Counted from the first letter of the stretch, positions 51,984 to 61,115 are shown. The stretch: DNA of 64,000 bases from Streptomyces griseomycini (GCF_014203535.1 NZ_JACHJI010000006.1:186001-250000); one strand, 5' to 3'. Notes: generated by a model from the sequence alone, not told the origin. Numbers and translations are program-made.

Positions 51984-54437
51984 ATGGCACAGGGCACGGT
52001 CCAGGTGACGCACACCGGCACGTCGAGGTGGCGCCGCCGCACGGGTGAGTACGCGTCGCTCGCCGCCGCCCTGGAGGCCGCGGCCGACGGCGACGTCCTC
52101 ACCGTCGCTCCCGGCACCTACCGGGAGAACCTCGTCATACAGCGGGCGGTGACCCTGCGCGGCCCCGAGGGCTCCCCCGGATCGGTGCGCCTCGCGCCCG
52201 TGGACGGCGTTCCGCTGACCGTGCGCGCCTCGGCGGTGGTGCAGGACCTGCACGTGGAGGGCCAGGACGCCGCCGCCCCGGCGGTGCTGGTCGAGGAGGG
52301 CACCCCGGAGCTGCGCGACGTCCGCGTGGTCACCCGCTCCGCGGCCGGTGTCGAGGTGCGCGGCAGCGCCCGTCCCACGGTGCGCCGCTGCACGGTCGAC
52401 AATCCGGCGGGCGTCGGCATCGCCGTACTGGACGGCGGGGGCGGGGTCTTCGAGGAGTGCGAGGTGATAGCCGCGGGACAGGCCGCCGTGGCCGTACGCG
52501 GTGGTGGCCGTCCCCGCCTGGAGCGCTGCCGGGTGCACCACGCCTCGGGCTCGGGGCTGACCGTGACCGGGGAGAACTCGGCGCTGGAGGCGGTGGGTTG
52601 CGAGGTCTACGAGGTGCGGGGCAGCGGCGTCCAGGTGACGCACCGCGCCACCGCCCACCTCACCGACTGCGCAGTGCACCGGACCACCGGCGACGGCGTC
52701 ACCCTCGACACGGACGCGGTGCTGACGCTGGCCGACTGCCGGATCCACGACATCCCGGAGAACGCGGTCGACCTGCGGTCCCGGTCGGTGCTCACGATGA
52801 CCCGCACCAGCGTGCGGCAGTTCGGCCGCAACGGCCTGTCCGTGTGGGACCCGGGCACGCGCGCGGACGCCAACCAGTGCGAGATCTTCGACAGCACCGG
52901 CGACTACCCGGCGGTGTGGGTGAGCGACGGCGCCACCGCCGTGCTGGACTCCTGCCGGGTGCACGACGTGCCGGACGCGCTGTTCGTCCTCGACCGCGGC
53001 TCGCGCGCGGACGTGGTCGACAGCGACCTGTGGCAGGTGCGCAACACGGCGGTGTCGGTGAGCGACGGCGCCACCGCGCAGCTCGACGACTGCCGGATCC
53101 GGGAGGCGTCGACCGGCGCCTGGTTCCGGGACCACGGCAGCGGCGGCACGCTCGGCAACTGCACCCTGGACGGCGTGCAGACCGGCGTGATCGTCACCAA
53201 GGGCGCCGACCCGACCGTCGAGCGCTGCACGATCGGTTCCCCGGCCGAGGCCGGCGTCTACGTCTCGGCCGGTGGCCGCGGCACCTTCCTCGGCTGCCGG
53301 GTCACGGGCAGCGGCGGCTACGGCTTCCACGTGATCGACGGCAGCCGCACGACGCTCAGGAAGTGCCGCACCGAGCGCTGTGCGCGCGGTGGTTACGAGT
53401 TCGCCGAGGGCGGCGCGGACGCGGCCTCGGGTGCGGGCGGTCCGGTCGTCGAGGACTGCACGAGCGACGAGAGCGGGAGCCTGAGGCCGGCACCGGCTCC
53501 GGCACCGGAGCCGGCCGTGCAGACGGTGGGCGGCTCCCCGGGTCTGCTGGGCCCGGTTCCCGCTCGGCGCACCGAGGCGGCACCGCCCGCGTCCCCCGCA
53601 CCGGTCCGCGAGCCGGAGTCGGCCGCGCGCACCTCGAAGGACGTCCTCGGCGAACTCGACGCGCTGGTGGGCCTGGAGAGCGTCAAGCGCGAGGTGCGGG
53701 CCCTCATCGACATGATCGAGGTGGGCCGGCGTCGGCAGCGGGCGGGGCTGAAGGCGGCGTCGGTCAAGCGGCACCTGGTGTTCACGGGCTCCCCCGGCAC
53801 CGGCAAGACCACCGTCGCCCGTCTGTACGGCGAGATCCTCGCCGCGCTCGACGTGCTGGAGAAGGGGCACCTGGTCGAGGTGTCCCGGGTCGACCTGGTC
53901 GGCGAGCACATCGGCTCCACGGCGATCCGCACCCAGGAGGCGTTCGAGAGGGCGCGCGGCGGCGTGCTGTTCATCGACGAGGCGTACGCGCTCTCCCCGG
54001 AGGACGCCGGGCGTGACTTCGGCAAGGAGGCCATCGACACCCTGGTGAAGCTGATGGAGGACCACCGGGACGCGGTGGTGGTGATCGTCGCCGGCTACAC
54101 GGCCGAGATGGAGCGGTTCCTCTCGGTCAACCCGGGGGTGGCGTCCCGCTTCTCACGGACGATCACCTTCGGCGACTACGGCCCCGAGGAGCTGCTGCGG
54201 ATCGTGGAGCAGCAGGCCGAGGAGCACGAGTACCGGCTGGCACCGGGTGCGGGCGAGGCGCTGCTGAAGTACTTCGCGGAGCTCCCCAAGGGCCCCGCGT
54301 TCGGCAACGGGCGCACCGCGCGGCAGACGTTCGAGGCGATGGTCGAGCGGCACGCGAGCCGCGTCGCCCAGTTCGACGAGCCGACCACCGACGACCTGAC
54401 CCTCCTCTACGCCGAGGACCTGCCCGCACTGCCCTGA
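51984..54437 (+). CDS. Right-handed beta-helix fused to CbxX/EccA-type AAA ATPase
   Basis: The 817-residue protein starts with a 500-residue parallel beta-helix of about twenty coils (YASLAAALEAAADGDVLTVA, GTYRENLVIQRAVTLRGPEG, then repeats such as GATAVLDSCRVHDVPDALFV). A Pro/Ala/Glu linker follows, and an AAA ATPase of the CbxX/CfqX/EccA group: LVGLESVKREVRALIDMIEV, Walker A FTGSPGTGKTTVARLYG (about residue 603), Walker B VLFIDEAYALSPED, sensor-1 VVIVAGYTAEMERF and a C-terminal helical lid. EccA proteins assist type VII secretion; no other ESX gene is adjacent. The beta-helix may bind a substrate or polymer that the ATPase acts on. No signal peptide, so cytoplasmic. ATG at 51984. Confidence 0.88.
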   Translation: MAQGTVQVTHTGTSRWRRRTGEYASLAAALEAAADGDVLTVAPGTYRENLVIQRAVTLRGPEGSPGSVRLAPVDGVPLTVRASAVVQDLHVEGQDAAAPAVLVEEGTPELRDVRVVTRSAAGVEVRGSARPTVRRCTVDNPAGVGIAVLDGGGGVFEECEVIAAGQAAVAVRGGGRPRLERCRVHHASGSGLTVTGENSALEAVGCEVYEVRGSGVQVTHRATAHLTDCAVHRTTGDGVTLDTDAVLTLADCRIHDIPENAVDLRSRSVLTMTRTSVRQFGRNGLSVWDPGTRADANQCEIFDSTGDYPAVWVSDGATAVLDSCRVHDVPDALFVLDRGSRADVVDSDLWQVRNTAVSVSDGATAQLDDCRIREASTGAWFRDHGSGGTLGNCTLDGVQTGVIVTKGADPTVERCTIGSPAEAGVYVSAGGRGTFLGCRVTGSGGYGFHVIDGSRTTLRKCRTERCARGGYEFAEGGADAASGAGGPVVEDCTSDESGSLRPAPAPAPEPAVQTVGGSPGLLGPVPARRTEAAPPASPAPVREPESAARTSKDVLGELDALVGLESVKREVRALIDMIEVGRRRQRAGLKAASVKRHLVFTGSPGTGKTTVARLYGEILAALDVLEKGHLVEVSRVDLVGEHIGSTAIRTQEAFERARGGVLFIDEAYALSPEDAGRDFGKEAIDTLVKLMEDHRDAVVVIVAGYTAEMERFLSVNPGVASRFSRTITFGDYGPEELLRIVEQQAEEHEYRLAPGAGEALLKYFAELPKGPAFGNGRTARQTFEAMVERHASRVAQFDEPTTDDLTLLYAEDLPALP

Positions 54438-54450
54438 GCACCGCCCGCCG

Positions 54451-56823
54451 CTACGCCGAGGGCACCGGGGAGCCGGGCGGGCCGCCGCCGTCGGGATCGT
54501 CCGTGTGCCGCGGTGCCGGTACGTCCGGCCGCAGTCGGGCGAGCAGCCTGCGGCGTTCCTCGGCGAACGCCGGGTCCGCCTGGTAGTCGGAGTGGCCCAG
54601 GATCGGCGCGGGCAACGGGTGGGCCCCGGTGCGGCCGTAGGCGAGGGGATCCCTGAGCGGGGCGCGGTCCACCTCGGGGCCGCGGTCGCCGGGCAGCCGC
54701 ACCGGGCCGCCGATGGGGTCGGTGAGCCGGTACAGGTTGCGCCAGCAGTCGACCTCCTGGTGCAGGGAGCCGAGCGCGGCCGGGCCGAAGTGGGCCGGGA
54801 ACCAGCGGCCGTACAGCCGCTCCAGCGGGGAGCCGTAGGTCAGCAGCGCGACGCGCCTGCGGGTGGACGGCGGCAGCTGCCAGGCCGCGGCGGCGGCGAG
54901 GACGCTGCCCTGGGAGTGGCCGGAGATCACCAGCCGTCCGCCGGTGGCCTCGGTCCAGGTGGCGATCCGCCAGGTCAGGTCGGGCACCGCGCGCTCGGCG
55001 TAGCAGGGCGGCGCGAAGGGGTGGGCGGCGCGCGGCCAGAAGGTGCCCACGTCCCACAGGATGCCGATGGTGCGCCGCGTGGAGGCGTCCTTGTAGGCGC
55101 GCCGGCCGTAGGCGACGAGGAGGACGAAGCCCAGGCCGATCAGCCAGGAGCCCAGCGCCTGCGCGGTCTCGGCGGCGCCGTGGACGGCGGCGTACGAGCC
55201 CCGGGTGGCCGCGCCGGGCGTCCGGTCGGTGATCAGGGCGCCGGCGAGGGCGCCGGCGCCCAGCAGCAGGGTGGCGGCGGAGGTGACGGCGACGACGCGC
55301 GGTGCGCGGTCGGTGAGGGCGGCCATCGCACGCGTGGTGGCGATGCGGCGGGTGCGGCCGGGGTCGCCCGTCTCGCCGGGGTACTCGCGTGCCACGGCGG
55401 CGCGCTCGGCCCGCGCGAGGCGCCAGGCGCGCCGGGCCAGCCGGCCGCACAGCACCAGCAGCAGCACCAGCAGCGGCGGGATCACGGACGCCTGCCAGGT
55501 CAGCAGCACCGGCGGTCCCGGGATCGACGTCCCGGTGCCGTCCAGCCAGTCGGACATCCGCTGGGACACACCGCCGGACATCACGCCGCCGAGCGCGCAG
55601 GCGAGCATGGCGACCGCCGGCCCGGCCAGGCCCCGCATCGCGGCGCGCCGGTCGGGGTCGGTGCGGTACAGGGTGCGGGCGACCCCGGCGAGGACGATCA
55701 CCAGCAGCCCCTGGGCGAGGGCGAGGGCGCCGAAGGTCGGGTCGCCGGGCAACCGGCCCGCCGACTCCCACCCGTCGCGTTCCCATCCGGCGTACAGGAA
55801 GGTCAGCGCCAGCAGCACGAGGGCGGCGAGGGGCAGGCGCCGCACCAGAGCCGCGTCGAGTTCGTCGTCCAGACGGCGTTCGGTGCGGCCCCGGCGGCAG
55901 ACCACCCACACCACCGCGCACGCCCCCGCCACCAGCACCGCCTCCAGGAGCACGCCGAGCACGGCCAGGAGGGCGGAGCCGCCGGGCTCGCGGTCGTGCC
56001 GGGCGGCGGCGGAGCCGACCGCGGCGGCGACCGTCAGCAGTCCGGCGGCGGTGTGCGCGGCGCGCAGTCGCGCGACCAGGCGCCGGCCGTACCAGAAGCC
56101 GGGCCGGTTCAGGGCGGTGCGGCAGCCGGCTTCCTCGGGCTCCGGGTCGCGGGGCACCGGCTGCTGGGACTCGTACGCGTTCCAGGTGCGCAGGGACAGG
56201 AACCACAGCAGGCCGGTCAGGGCGGTGGGCACCAGGGCGGCGAGGGCGAGCCTGCGGCCCGGGAGGCTCCACCAGCCGCCGCCGGAGACCTCGGGTGAGA
56301 GGAAGCCGAGCCAGGAGTGCCGTTCGGCGCACGCGCGCGTGCCCGCGCACTGCCAGGCGGCCAGGTCGAGGGCGACCTCGCAGGCGGCCGCGACGAGCAG
56401 CACCGTCAGGCTCAGCCCGACCAGCCGGACCAGCAGCCCGTACAGCCGGACCGTGCGTCTGCGGCCCCGGGTGGTGGGGCGCATCCAGTGGGCGAGGTTG
56501 ACCACCATGAAGGGCAGCAGCAGCAGCCACAGGGCACGGCTGCCGTTTCCGGAGGTGAGGTTGCACCAGACGTAGGCCTCGGGGACGGGCCCGTCGCGGC
56601 GGTCGGCGGGCCGCTGCTCCGCGTCGGCGTCGTCGGCGCGCCGGAACACGGCGGCGATGTCGTCGCCGGTGATCCGGACCGTGCGCGGATCATTGAGCAT
56701 GGCCTCGGGGGTGGTGCCGCCCACCCCGTGGACCAGGAGTTCCAGGGCGGCCCCGGACGGTCCGGGCCGTGGGGCGGTGCCGTCCGCGTTCCCCGCCGGT
56801 CCGTGTTCCTGCGTACGTTCCAC
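54451..56823 (-). CDS. Polytopic membrane protein with alpha/beta-hydrolase-like ends
   Basis: The 790-residue protein begins LELLVHGVGGTTPEAMLNDP, a hydrolase-like oxyanion strand (HGVGG). A long region with about eight to ten membrane helices follows. It closes with a lipase-type nucleophile elbow RLVISGHSQGSVLAAAAAWQ (GHSQG, near residue 650) and LLTYGSPLERLYGRWFP. The two ends probably fold together as an alpha/beta hydrolase domain with the membrane helices inserted. It may be a lipid esterase, but no substrate is known. The GTG at 56823 sits behind GGGGGAAG; another GTG eight codons upstream is possible. It converges on the beta-helix/AAA gene with 13 bases between. Confidence 0.75.
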   Translation of the reverse strand: MERTQEHGPAGNADGTAPRPGPSGAALELLVHGVGGTTPEAMLNDPRTVRITGDDIAAVFRRADDADAEQRPADRRDGPVPEAYVWCNLTSGNGSRALWLLLLPFMVVNLAHWMRPTTRGRRRTVRLYGLLVRLVGLSLTVLLVAAACEVALDLAAWQCAGTRACAERHSWLGFLSPEVSGGGWWSLPGRRLALAALVPTALTGLLWFLSLRTWNAYESQQPVPRDPEPEEAGCRTALNRPGFWYGRRLVARLRAAHTAAGLLTVAAAVGSAAARHDREPGGSALLAVLGVLLEAVLVAGACAVVWVVCRRGRTERRLDDELDAALVRRLPLAALVLLALTFLYAGWERDGWESAGRLPGDPTFGALALAQGLLVIVLAGVARTLYRTDPDRRAAMRGLAGPAVAMLACALGGVMSGGVSQRMSDWLDGTGTSIPGPPVLLTWQASVIPPLLVLLLVLCGRLARRAWRLARAERAAVAREYPGETGDPGRTRRIATTRAMAALTDRAPRVVAVTSAATLLLGAGALAGALITDRTPGAATRGSYAAVHGAAETAQALGSWLIGLGFVLLVAYGRRAYKDASTRRTIGILWDVGTFWPRAAHPFAPPCYAERAVPDLTWRIATWTEATGGRLVISGHSQGSVLAAAAAWQLPPSTRRRVALLTYGSPLERLYGRWFPAHFGPAALGSLHQEVDCWRNLYRLTDPIGGPVRLPGDRGPEVDRAPLRDPLAYGRTGAHPLPAPILGHSDYQADPAFAEERRRLLARLRPDVPAPRHTDDPDGGGPPGSPVPSA

Positions 56824-57115
56824 TGATGCGCACTTCCCCCGTGACACGCCGTCGGCTCCGCCCGTGCGGACACAGGATCTCCCGTGCCCGCGCGGCTCGC
56901 ACCCCTCGTCACGGGATCTCCCCGATCCGCGTGACGCGCAAGCACCCTACGGGACACCACTGGCATGTGCGCGACGATCCGCCGGTGGCGCCGCCCGGGG
57001 CCCGGCGTGCGAGGATGGGACGCCCGCGCACCGACGACGCGGAGAACGCGCTCGTCGGAGTGGATGCGCGGGGCGGCGTGTCGGGTGGCTTCGAAGCGAA
57101 AGGACCGGAGCGTAC

Positions 57116-57958
57116 GTGAGCGAGAATCAGAACCTCCTCGCGGAGCAGCGGCGCACCCTGATCCTCGACGAGGTCCGGCGCCGGGGTGGGGTCCGGGTCA
57201 ACGAGCTGACCCGCAGGCTCGGCGTGTCGGACATGACCGTCCGCCGCGACCTCGACGCGCTGGCCCGGCAGGGCGTGCTGGAGAAGGTGCACGGCGGTGC
57301 GGTCCCCGTGGTGGAGGCGAGCACGCACGAACCCGGCTTCGAGGCCAAGTCGGGCCTGGAGCTGAGCGCCAAGGAGGACATCGCGCGGGCGGCGGCCGAG
57401 CTGGTGTCCCCGGGCGCGGCGATCGCGCTCTCGGGCGGTACGACGACGTTCGCGCTGGCGCACCAGCTGCTCGACGTCCCCGATCTGACGGTGGTCACCA
57501 ACTCGGTGCGGGTGGCCGACGTCTTCCACGCGGCGCAGCGCACCTCGGGTCCCCGGCCGGGCGCGGCCACGGTGGTGCTGACCGGCGGGGTGCGCACTCC
57601 GTCCGACTCCCTGGTGGGGCCGGTGGCCGACCAGGCGATCGCGACGCTCCACTTCGACCTGCTGTTCCTCGGGGTGCACGGGATATCCGTCGAGGCGGGC
57701 CTGTCGACGCCGAACCTCGCGGAGGCCGAGACCAACCGCCGGCTGGTGCAGTCGGCGCGGCGCGTGGTGGTGGTCGCCGACCACACCAAGTGGGGCACCG
57801 TGGGGCTGAGTTCGTTCGCCGCCCTGGACCAGGTCGACACCCTCGTGACCGACTCCGGGCTGCCGGACGAGGCACGCGCGGAGGTCGCGGAGCATCTGCG
57901 GCGGCTGGTGGTGGCGGGCGAGCCCGAGGAGCCCGACGGGGAGTCCGCGGACGTCTGA
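57116..57958 (+). CDS. DeoR-family transcriptional repressor
   Basis: The 280-residue protein has the DeoR helix-turn-helix (LAEQRRTLILDEVRRRGGVR, VNELTRRLGVSDMTVRRDLD, then GVLEKVHGGAVP) and the sugar-phosphate-binding DeoRC domain (AAELVSPGAAIALSGGTTTF, ALDQVDTLVTDSGLP, VVVVADHTKWGTVGL). Such repressors respond to phosphorylated sugars. No sugar gene is adjacent, so its targets lie elsewhere. GTG at 57116 follows GGAG. Confidence 0.92.
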   Translation: MSENQNLLAEQRRTLILDEVRRRGGVRVNELTRRLGVSDMTVRRDLDALARQGVLEKVHGGAVPVVEASTHEPGFEAKSGLELSAKEDIARAAAELVSPGAAIALSGGTTTFALAHQLLDVPDLTVVTNSVRVADVFHAAQRTSGPRPGAATVVLTGGVRTPSDSLVGPVADQAIATLHFDLLFLGVHGISVEAGLSTPNLAEAETNRRLVQSARRVVVVADHTKWGTVGLSSFAALDQVDTLVTDSGLPDEARAEVAEHLRRLVVAGEPEEPDGESADV

Positions 57959-58027
57959 CGGGCCGCGGGCCGGGGTGTACGCTGCCCGCCCGCCGCAACT
58001 CCGGTTCCCGTCAAGGGGGTTACTCCC

Positions 58028-58498
58028 ATGGCTCACCGTCTGCGCCCCGTGGGGCTCGGCTTCGTCCGGACCGCGCCCGTCCGTCTGGTCTTCGCCCGGG
58101 AGCTCTCCGCCGCTCCGGAACCGGTCTTCCGCGCGCTGGCCGAGGACGTGACCGGCTGGACCGAGTGGTTCGGGGCCGTCACGCTGGCCCGCCCCCTCGA
58201 CGGCGGCGCGGGGCGTGAGATCCGGCTCCGGGGCGGCACCCGCTTCCGCGAGGCGGTCCTCGCGGCGGAGGAACCCGAGGTGTACGCCTATCGCGTCGAC
58301 GTGACCAACGCGCCCGGCGCGCGCGCCCTGGTGGAGGAGTGGCGACTGACGCCGGCCGGGACGGGCACGCGGGTGCGGTGGACGTTCGCCGCCGACGGCA
58401 CGGCACCGTTCCGCCTCGCGCTCAGGGCCGCGCGGCCGGGGCTCGGGCGGGCGTTCCGCTCCGCGGTGACCTCGCTGGACCGGCGGCTCGCGCGGTAG
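58028..58498 (+). CDS. SRPBCC family protein
   Basis: The 156-residue protein has the START-like SRPBCC fold: VRLVFARELSAAPEPVFRAL, then DVTGWTEWFGAVTLARPLDG, and the C-terminal LVEEWRLTPAGTGTRVRWTF with a last long helix. Proteins of this polyketide-cyclase/dehydrase type bind hydrophobic ligands. Function unassigned. The ATG at 58028 follows GGGGG; it lies 69 bases after the deoR-type gene on the same strand and may share its transcript. Confidence 0.85.
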   Translation: MAHRLRPVGLGFVRTAPVRLVFARELSAAPEPVFRALAEDVTGWTEWFGAVTLARPLDGGAGREIRLRGGTRFREAVLAAEEPEVYAYRVDVTNAPGARALVEEWRLTPAGTGTRVRWTFAADGTAPFRLALRAARPGLGRAFRSAVTSLDRRLAR

Positions 58499-58529
58499 GG
58501 GGCGCCCGTGCGGCGGGGCCCGCCGGCCG

Positions 58530-59654
58530 TCAGTCGGGCCAGGCGCCGGTCCGCAGCAGGGTCTCGATCGCCGCCGCGCAGGGCGCGATGTCCAGGCCCT
58601 GCTCGGCCAGCCAGGCGTCCGAGTAGTACTTGTCGAGGTAGCGGTCCCCCGGGTCGCACAGCAGCGTCACCACGCTCCCCCGCCGTCCGTCGGCCACCAT
58701 CTCCGCGACGATCTTCAGCGCGCTCCACAGGCCGGTGCCGGTCGAGCCGCCCGCCTTGCGGCCGATGGCCCGCTCCAGGGCCCGCACGGCGGCCACACTG
58801 GCCGCGTCGGGCACCTTCATCATGCGGTCGATCGCGCCGGGCACGAAGCTCGGCTCCATGCGGGGCCGGCCGATGCCCTCGATACGGGAGCCGCGGTCAC
58901 AGGCGACGTCGGGGTCGCCGGTGGTCCAGCCCTCGAAGAAGCACGAGTTCTCCGGATCGGCGACGCAGATGCGGGTGTCGTACTGCATGTAGTGCACGTA
59001 GCGCGCGAGGGTCGCGGAGGTGCCGCCGGTGCCGGCCGTGGCGACGATCCAGGCGGGCTCCGGGAACCGCTCCAACTCCAGCTGCCGGAAGATCGATTCG
59101 GCGATGTTGTTGTTGCCCCGCCAGTCCGTGGCCCGTTCGGCGTAGGTGAACTGGTCCATGTAGTGGCCGCCGGTCTCCGCCGCGAGGGCCGCGGACGCCT
59201 CGTACATCGTGCGGGGGTCGTCCACGAAGTGGCACCGTCCGCCGTGGAACTCGATCAGGCGGCACTTCTCGGCGCTCGTCGTGCGCGGCATGACGGCGAT
59301 GAAGGGGACGCCGATCAGCTTCGCGAAGTACGCCTCGGAGACGGCCGTCGAACCGCTGGAGGCCTCGATCACCGGGCGGTCCGGTCGGATCCAGCCATTG
59401 CAGAGCCCGTAGAGGAAGAGGGAACGGGCCAGCCGGTGCTTGAGGCTGCCGGTGGGGTGGGTCGACTCGTCCTTCAGGTAGAGGTCGATGCCCCACCGCT
59501 CGGGCAGCGGGAAACGCAGCAGGTGGGTGTCGGCCGAGCGGTTGGCGTCGGCCTGGACCCTGCGCACGGCCTCTTTCAGCCAGGCGCGGTAGGCGGGGTC
59601 GCTGTGGTCGACGTCGAGGGTGGCGCCGGTCAGGGTGGGGTGGGCAGTGCTCAC
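58530..59654 (-). CDS. PLP-dependent Cds1-like cysteine desulfhydrase / cysteine synthase family
   Basis: The 374-residue fold type II PLP enzyme has the cofactor Lys in HPTGSLKHRLARSLFLYGLC, the phosphate-binding EASSGSTAVSEAYFAKLIGV, and IVATAGTGGTSATLARYVHY with GGSTGTGLWSALKI. It is closest in pattern to the long actinobacterial form represented by mycobacterial Cds1 (Rv3684), which breaks down cysteine to sulfide, pyruvate and ammonia, rather than to CysK/CysM. Residues LYLKDESTHPTGSLKHR are well conserved. It stands alone. A palindrome lies about 100 bases upstream. Confidence 0.85.
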   Translation of the reverse strand: MSTAHPTLTGATLDVDHSDPAYRAWLKEAVRRVQADANRSADTHLLRFPLPERWGIDLYLKDESTHPTGSLKHRLARSLFLYGLCNGWIRPDRPVIEASSGSTAVSEAYFAKLIGVPFIAVMPRTTSAEKCRLIEFHGGRCHFVDDPRTMYEASAALAAETGGHYMDQFTYAERATDWRGNNNIAESIFRQLELERFPEPAWIVATAGTGGTSATLARYVHYMQYDTRICVADPENSCFFEGWTTGDPDVACDRGSRIEGIGRPRMEPSFVPGAIDRMMKVPDAASVAAVRALERAIGRKAGGSTGTGLWSALKIVAEMVADGRRGSVVTLLCDPGDRYLDKYYSDAWLAEQGLDIAPCAAAIETLLRTGAWPD

Positions 59655-59751
59655 GACGGGGCTCCTTACGCTGAGCGCCGACGGCGTCTCGCGCGGCCGG
59701 TACGCCGATCATAAGCATCCTCCACACCACTTCCCACCTGCATAAACGCAT

Positions 59752-59768
59752 CTTTGAGCGACTCAAAG
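59752..59768. promoter_or_regulatory. Palindrome CTTTGAG-CGA-CTCAAAG
   Basis: A perfect 7-bp inverted repeat with a 3-bp spacer lies 98 bases upstream of the Cds1-like gene, within an unusually A/T-rich stretch. A TATGAT that could serve as a -10 box reads toward that gene at 59713-59708. It is a plausible repressor site. Next to it (59781-59815) is a GGGGGCGC tandem repeat. Nothing else is seen in 59655-59989. Confidence 0.5.
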
Positions 59769-59989
59769 GCACCCCTGGGACGAGGGGGCGCGGGGGCGCG
59801 GGGGCGCATTGGCGCGAGTGCTCCGGGCGCCCCTGGGAAGGGGGGCGCGCGCACTGGTGCTCGACGGCGGGTGGGGGCAGACTGCACCGGCGGGAGCAGG
59901 GCCCCGCACCAGGGGCACGCTGGATCTGGACACGGGCCGGCCCGCGGAGCACGGTCCGGCACACCGACGCGCACAAGGGGGCGGGCGGC

Positions 59990-60313
59990 ATGGCGGAGCC
60001 GGAGTTCACGGCCACGGGCGTGCGGATCGGCAAGCGGCTGCGGTCGCTCACCCGGGCCGGCCAGGTCCGGATCAGCGACGGCAGGCTGCAGCTGCTCACC
60101 AGCTACGGCAGCGAGATCGACAGCGCGCCGGTGCAGGCGGTGCGCGCGTCCCGGCCCTGGTTCGCGCCCGAGGACCGGGCGTTGGCGGACCTCAACGGCA
60201 AGCGGTACCTGCTGACCCTGGGCGACCACGACCCCGCGCCGGGCGAGCCCGGTCCGCCCGCGGCCCGCCGTTTCATCGAGGCCGTCCGCCGGGCGTCGGG
60301 GCGCGACGCCTGA
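59990..60313 (+). CDS. Conserved small cytoplasmic protein
   Basis: The 107-residue soluble protein (MAEPEFTATGVRIGKRLRSL, QVRISDGRLQLLTSYGSEID, LADLNGKRYLLTLGDHDPAP) is beta-rich with a C-terminal helix (RRFIEAVRRAS). The style is that of conserved Streptomyces hypothetical proteins. The ATG follows AAGGGGG. No function can be given. Confidence 0.75.
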   Translation: MAEPEFTATGVRIGKRLRSLTRAGQVRISDGRLQLLTSYGSEIDSAPVQAVRASRPWFAPEDRALADLNGKRYLLTLGDHDPAPGEPGPPAARRFIEAVRRASGRDA

Positions 60314-60320
60314 GATGCCC

Positions 60321-60367
60321 GTGACTTGCGTCACTCCGCCCCTTGCGTCACGCTGTTCTCACGTCAC
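60321..60367 (+). promoter_or_regulatory. Repeated TTGCGTCAC motifs upstream of ATPase gene
   Basis: TTGCGTCAC occurs at 60326-60334 and 60343-60351 (17 bp apart), with a third partial ACGTCAC at 60361-60367. The first copy is also half of the inverted repeat GTGAC-N4-GTCAC (60321-60334). It lies 140-190 bases before the ATPase gene start and may be a regulator site. Confidence 0.45.
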
Positions 60368-60508
60368 TCTGGGTTTACCGGCGATAACGCTGCGAACCAG
60401 CCCGCCGGCCACGACAGCAGGCGGCAGCGTCACGCGGGCGTCCTGCTGGATCCGTACTCCGTGTTCTTCCGGACCCCTTTCCGGACCTGACACCGGGGAG
60501 TCGCAGCC

Positions 60509-61054
60509 GTGATCAGTCATCCGAGCAGGCACTGCACGGTGGAGCTCCAAGCCCTGCCGTCGCGGATCGGCCAGGTCCGCAGAATCGTATCTGCGCAGTT
60601 GCGCTACTGGCACATGGATTCCCTGATAGACCGGGCCTCGCTCGGTGTGACGGAGTTGTTGTCCAACGTCCACCGGCACGCCCGACCCGACAAGACGTGC
60701 ACCGTCGAGATGGAACTGCTGCTCGACCGGCTCAAGGTCTCGGTGCGCGACCGCGACCCGCGTCTGCCGGTCGTGGAGGACGCCGGTCCGCTCGCCACCT
60801 GCGGGCGCGGGCTGGCGATGGTGGCCGCGATGAGCGAGAGCTGGGGCGCGCTGCCGGACGGTGATTCCGGCAAGGTCGTGTGGTTCACCCTGCTGACGCC
60901 CTCCGCGACCGCCCCGGCGGCCTGGGACCGGCATCCGCGGCTCACGGCCGGCGAGCCCGCCGGCCGGCGCTTCGCGGAGGTCGCCCTCGTGGAGCACACC
61001 GCCGAGGACCCCCACCGCGAACGGGCTCCGGCCCGCTCCACCGTCCCCGGCTGA
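60509..61054 (+). CDS. HATPase_c_2 anti-sigma-type regulator
   Basis: The 181-residue protein is a single GHKL ATPase domain of the RsbW/SpoIIAB-like group found in dozens of copies in Streptomyces: ALPSRIGQVRRIVSAQLRYW, the N-box LIDRASLGVTELLSNVHRHA, and the G1 region LKVSVRDRDPRLPVVED with GPLATCGRGLAMVAAMSESW. It should bind a sigma factor or a STAS-domain protein and phosphorylate the latter. The C-terminal 50 residues are a charged extension (EHTAEDPHRERAPARS). GTG at 60509 follows GGGGAG. A strong hairpin ends it. Confidence 0.9.
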   Translation: MISHPSRHCTVELQALPSRIGQVRRIVSAQLRYWHMDSLIDRASLGVTELLSNVHRHARPDKTCTVEMELLLDRLKVSVRDRDPRLPVVEDAGPLATCGRGLAMVAAMSESWGALPDGDSGKVVWFTLLTPSATAPAAWDRHPRLTAGEPAGRRFAEVALVEHTAEDPHRERAPARSTVPG

Positions 61055-61069
61055 CACCGGCGACCGTCA

Positions 61070-61115
61070 GGCCGGCGGGGAGCCGGTGGTGAGACCCACC
61101 GGGTCCCCGCCGGCC
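61070..61115 (+). terminator. Long interrupted-stem terminator
   Basis: The arms 61070-61089 and 61096-61115 pair over 19 of 20 positions (one G-G mismatch) around a short loop, 16 bases after the ATPase stop. Confidence 0.8.
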
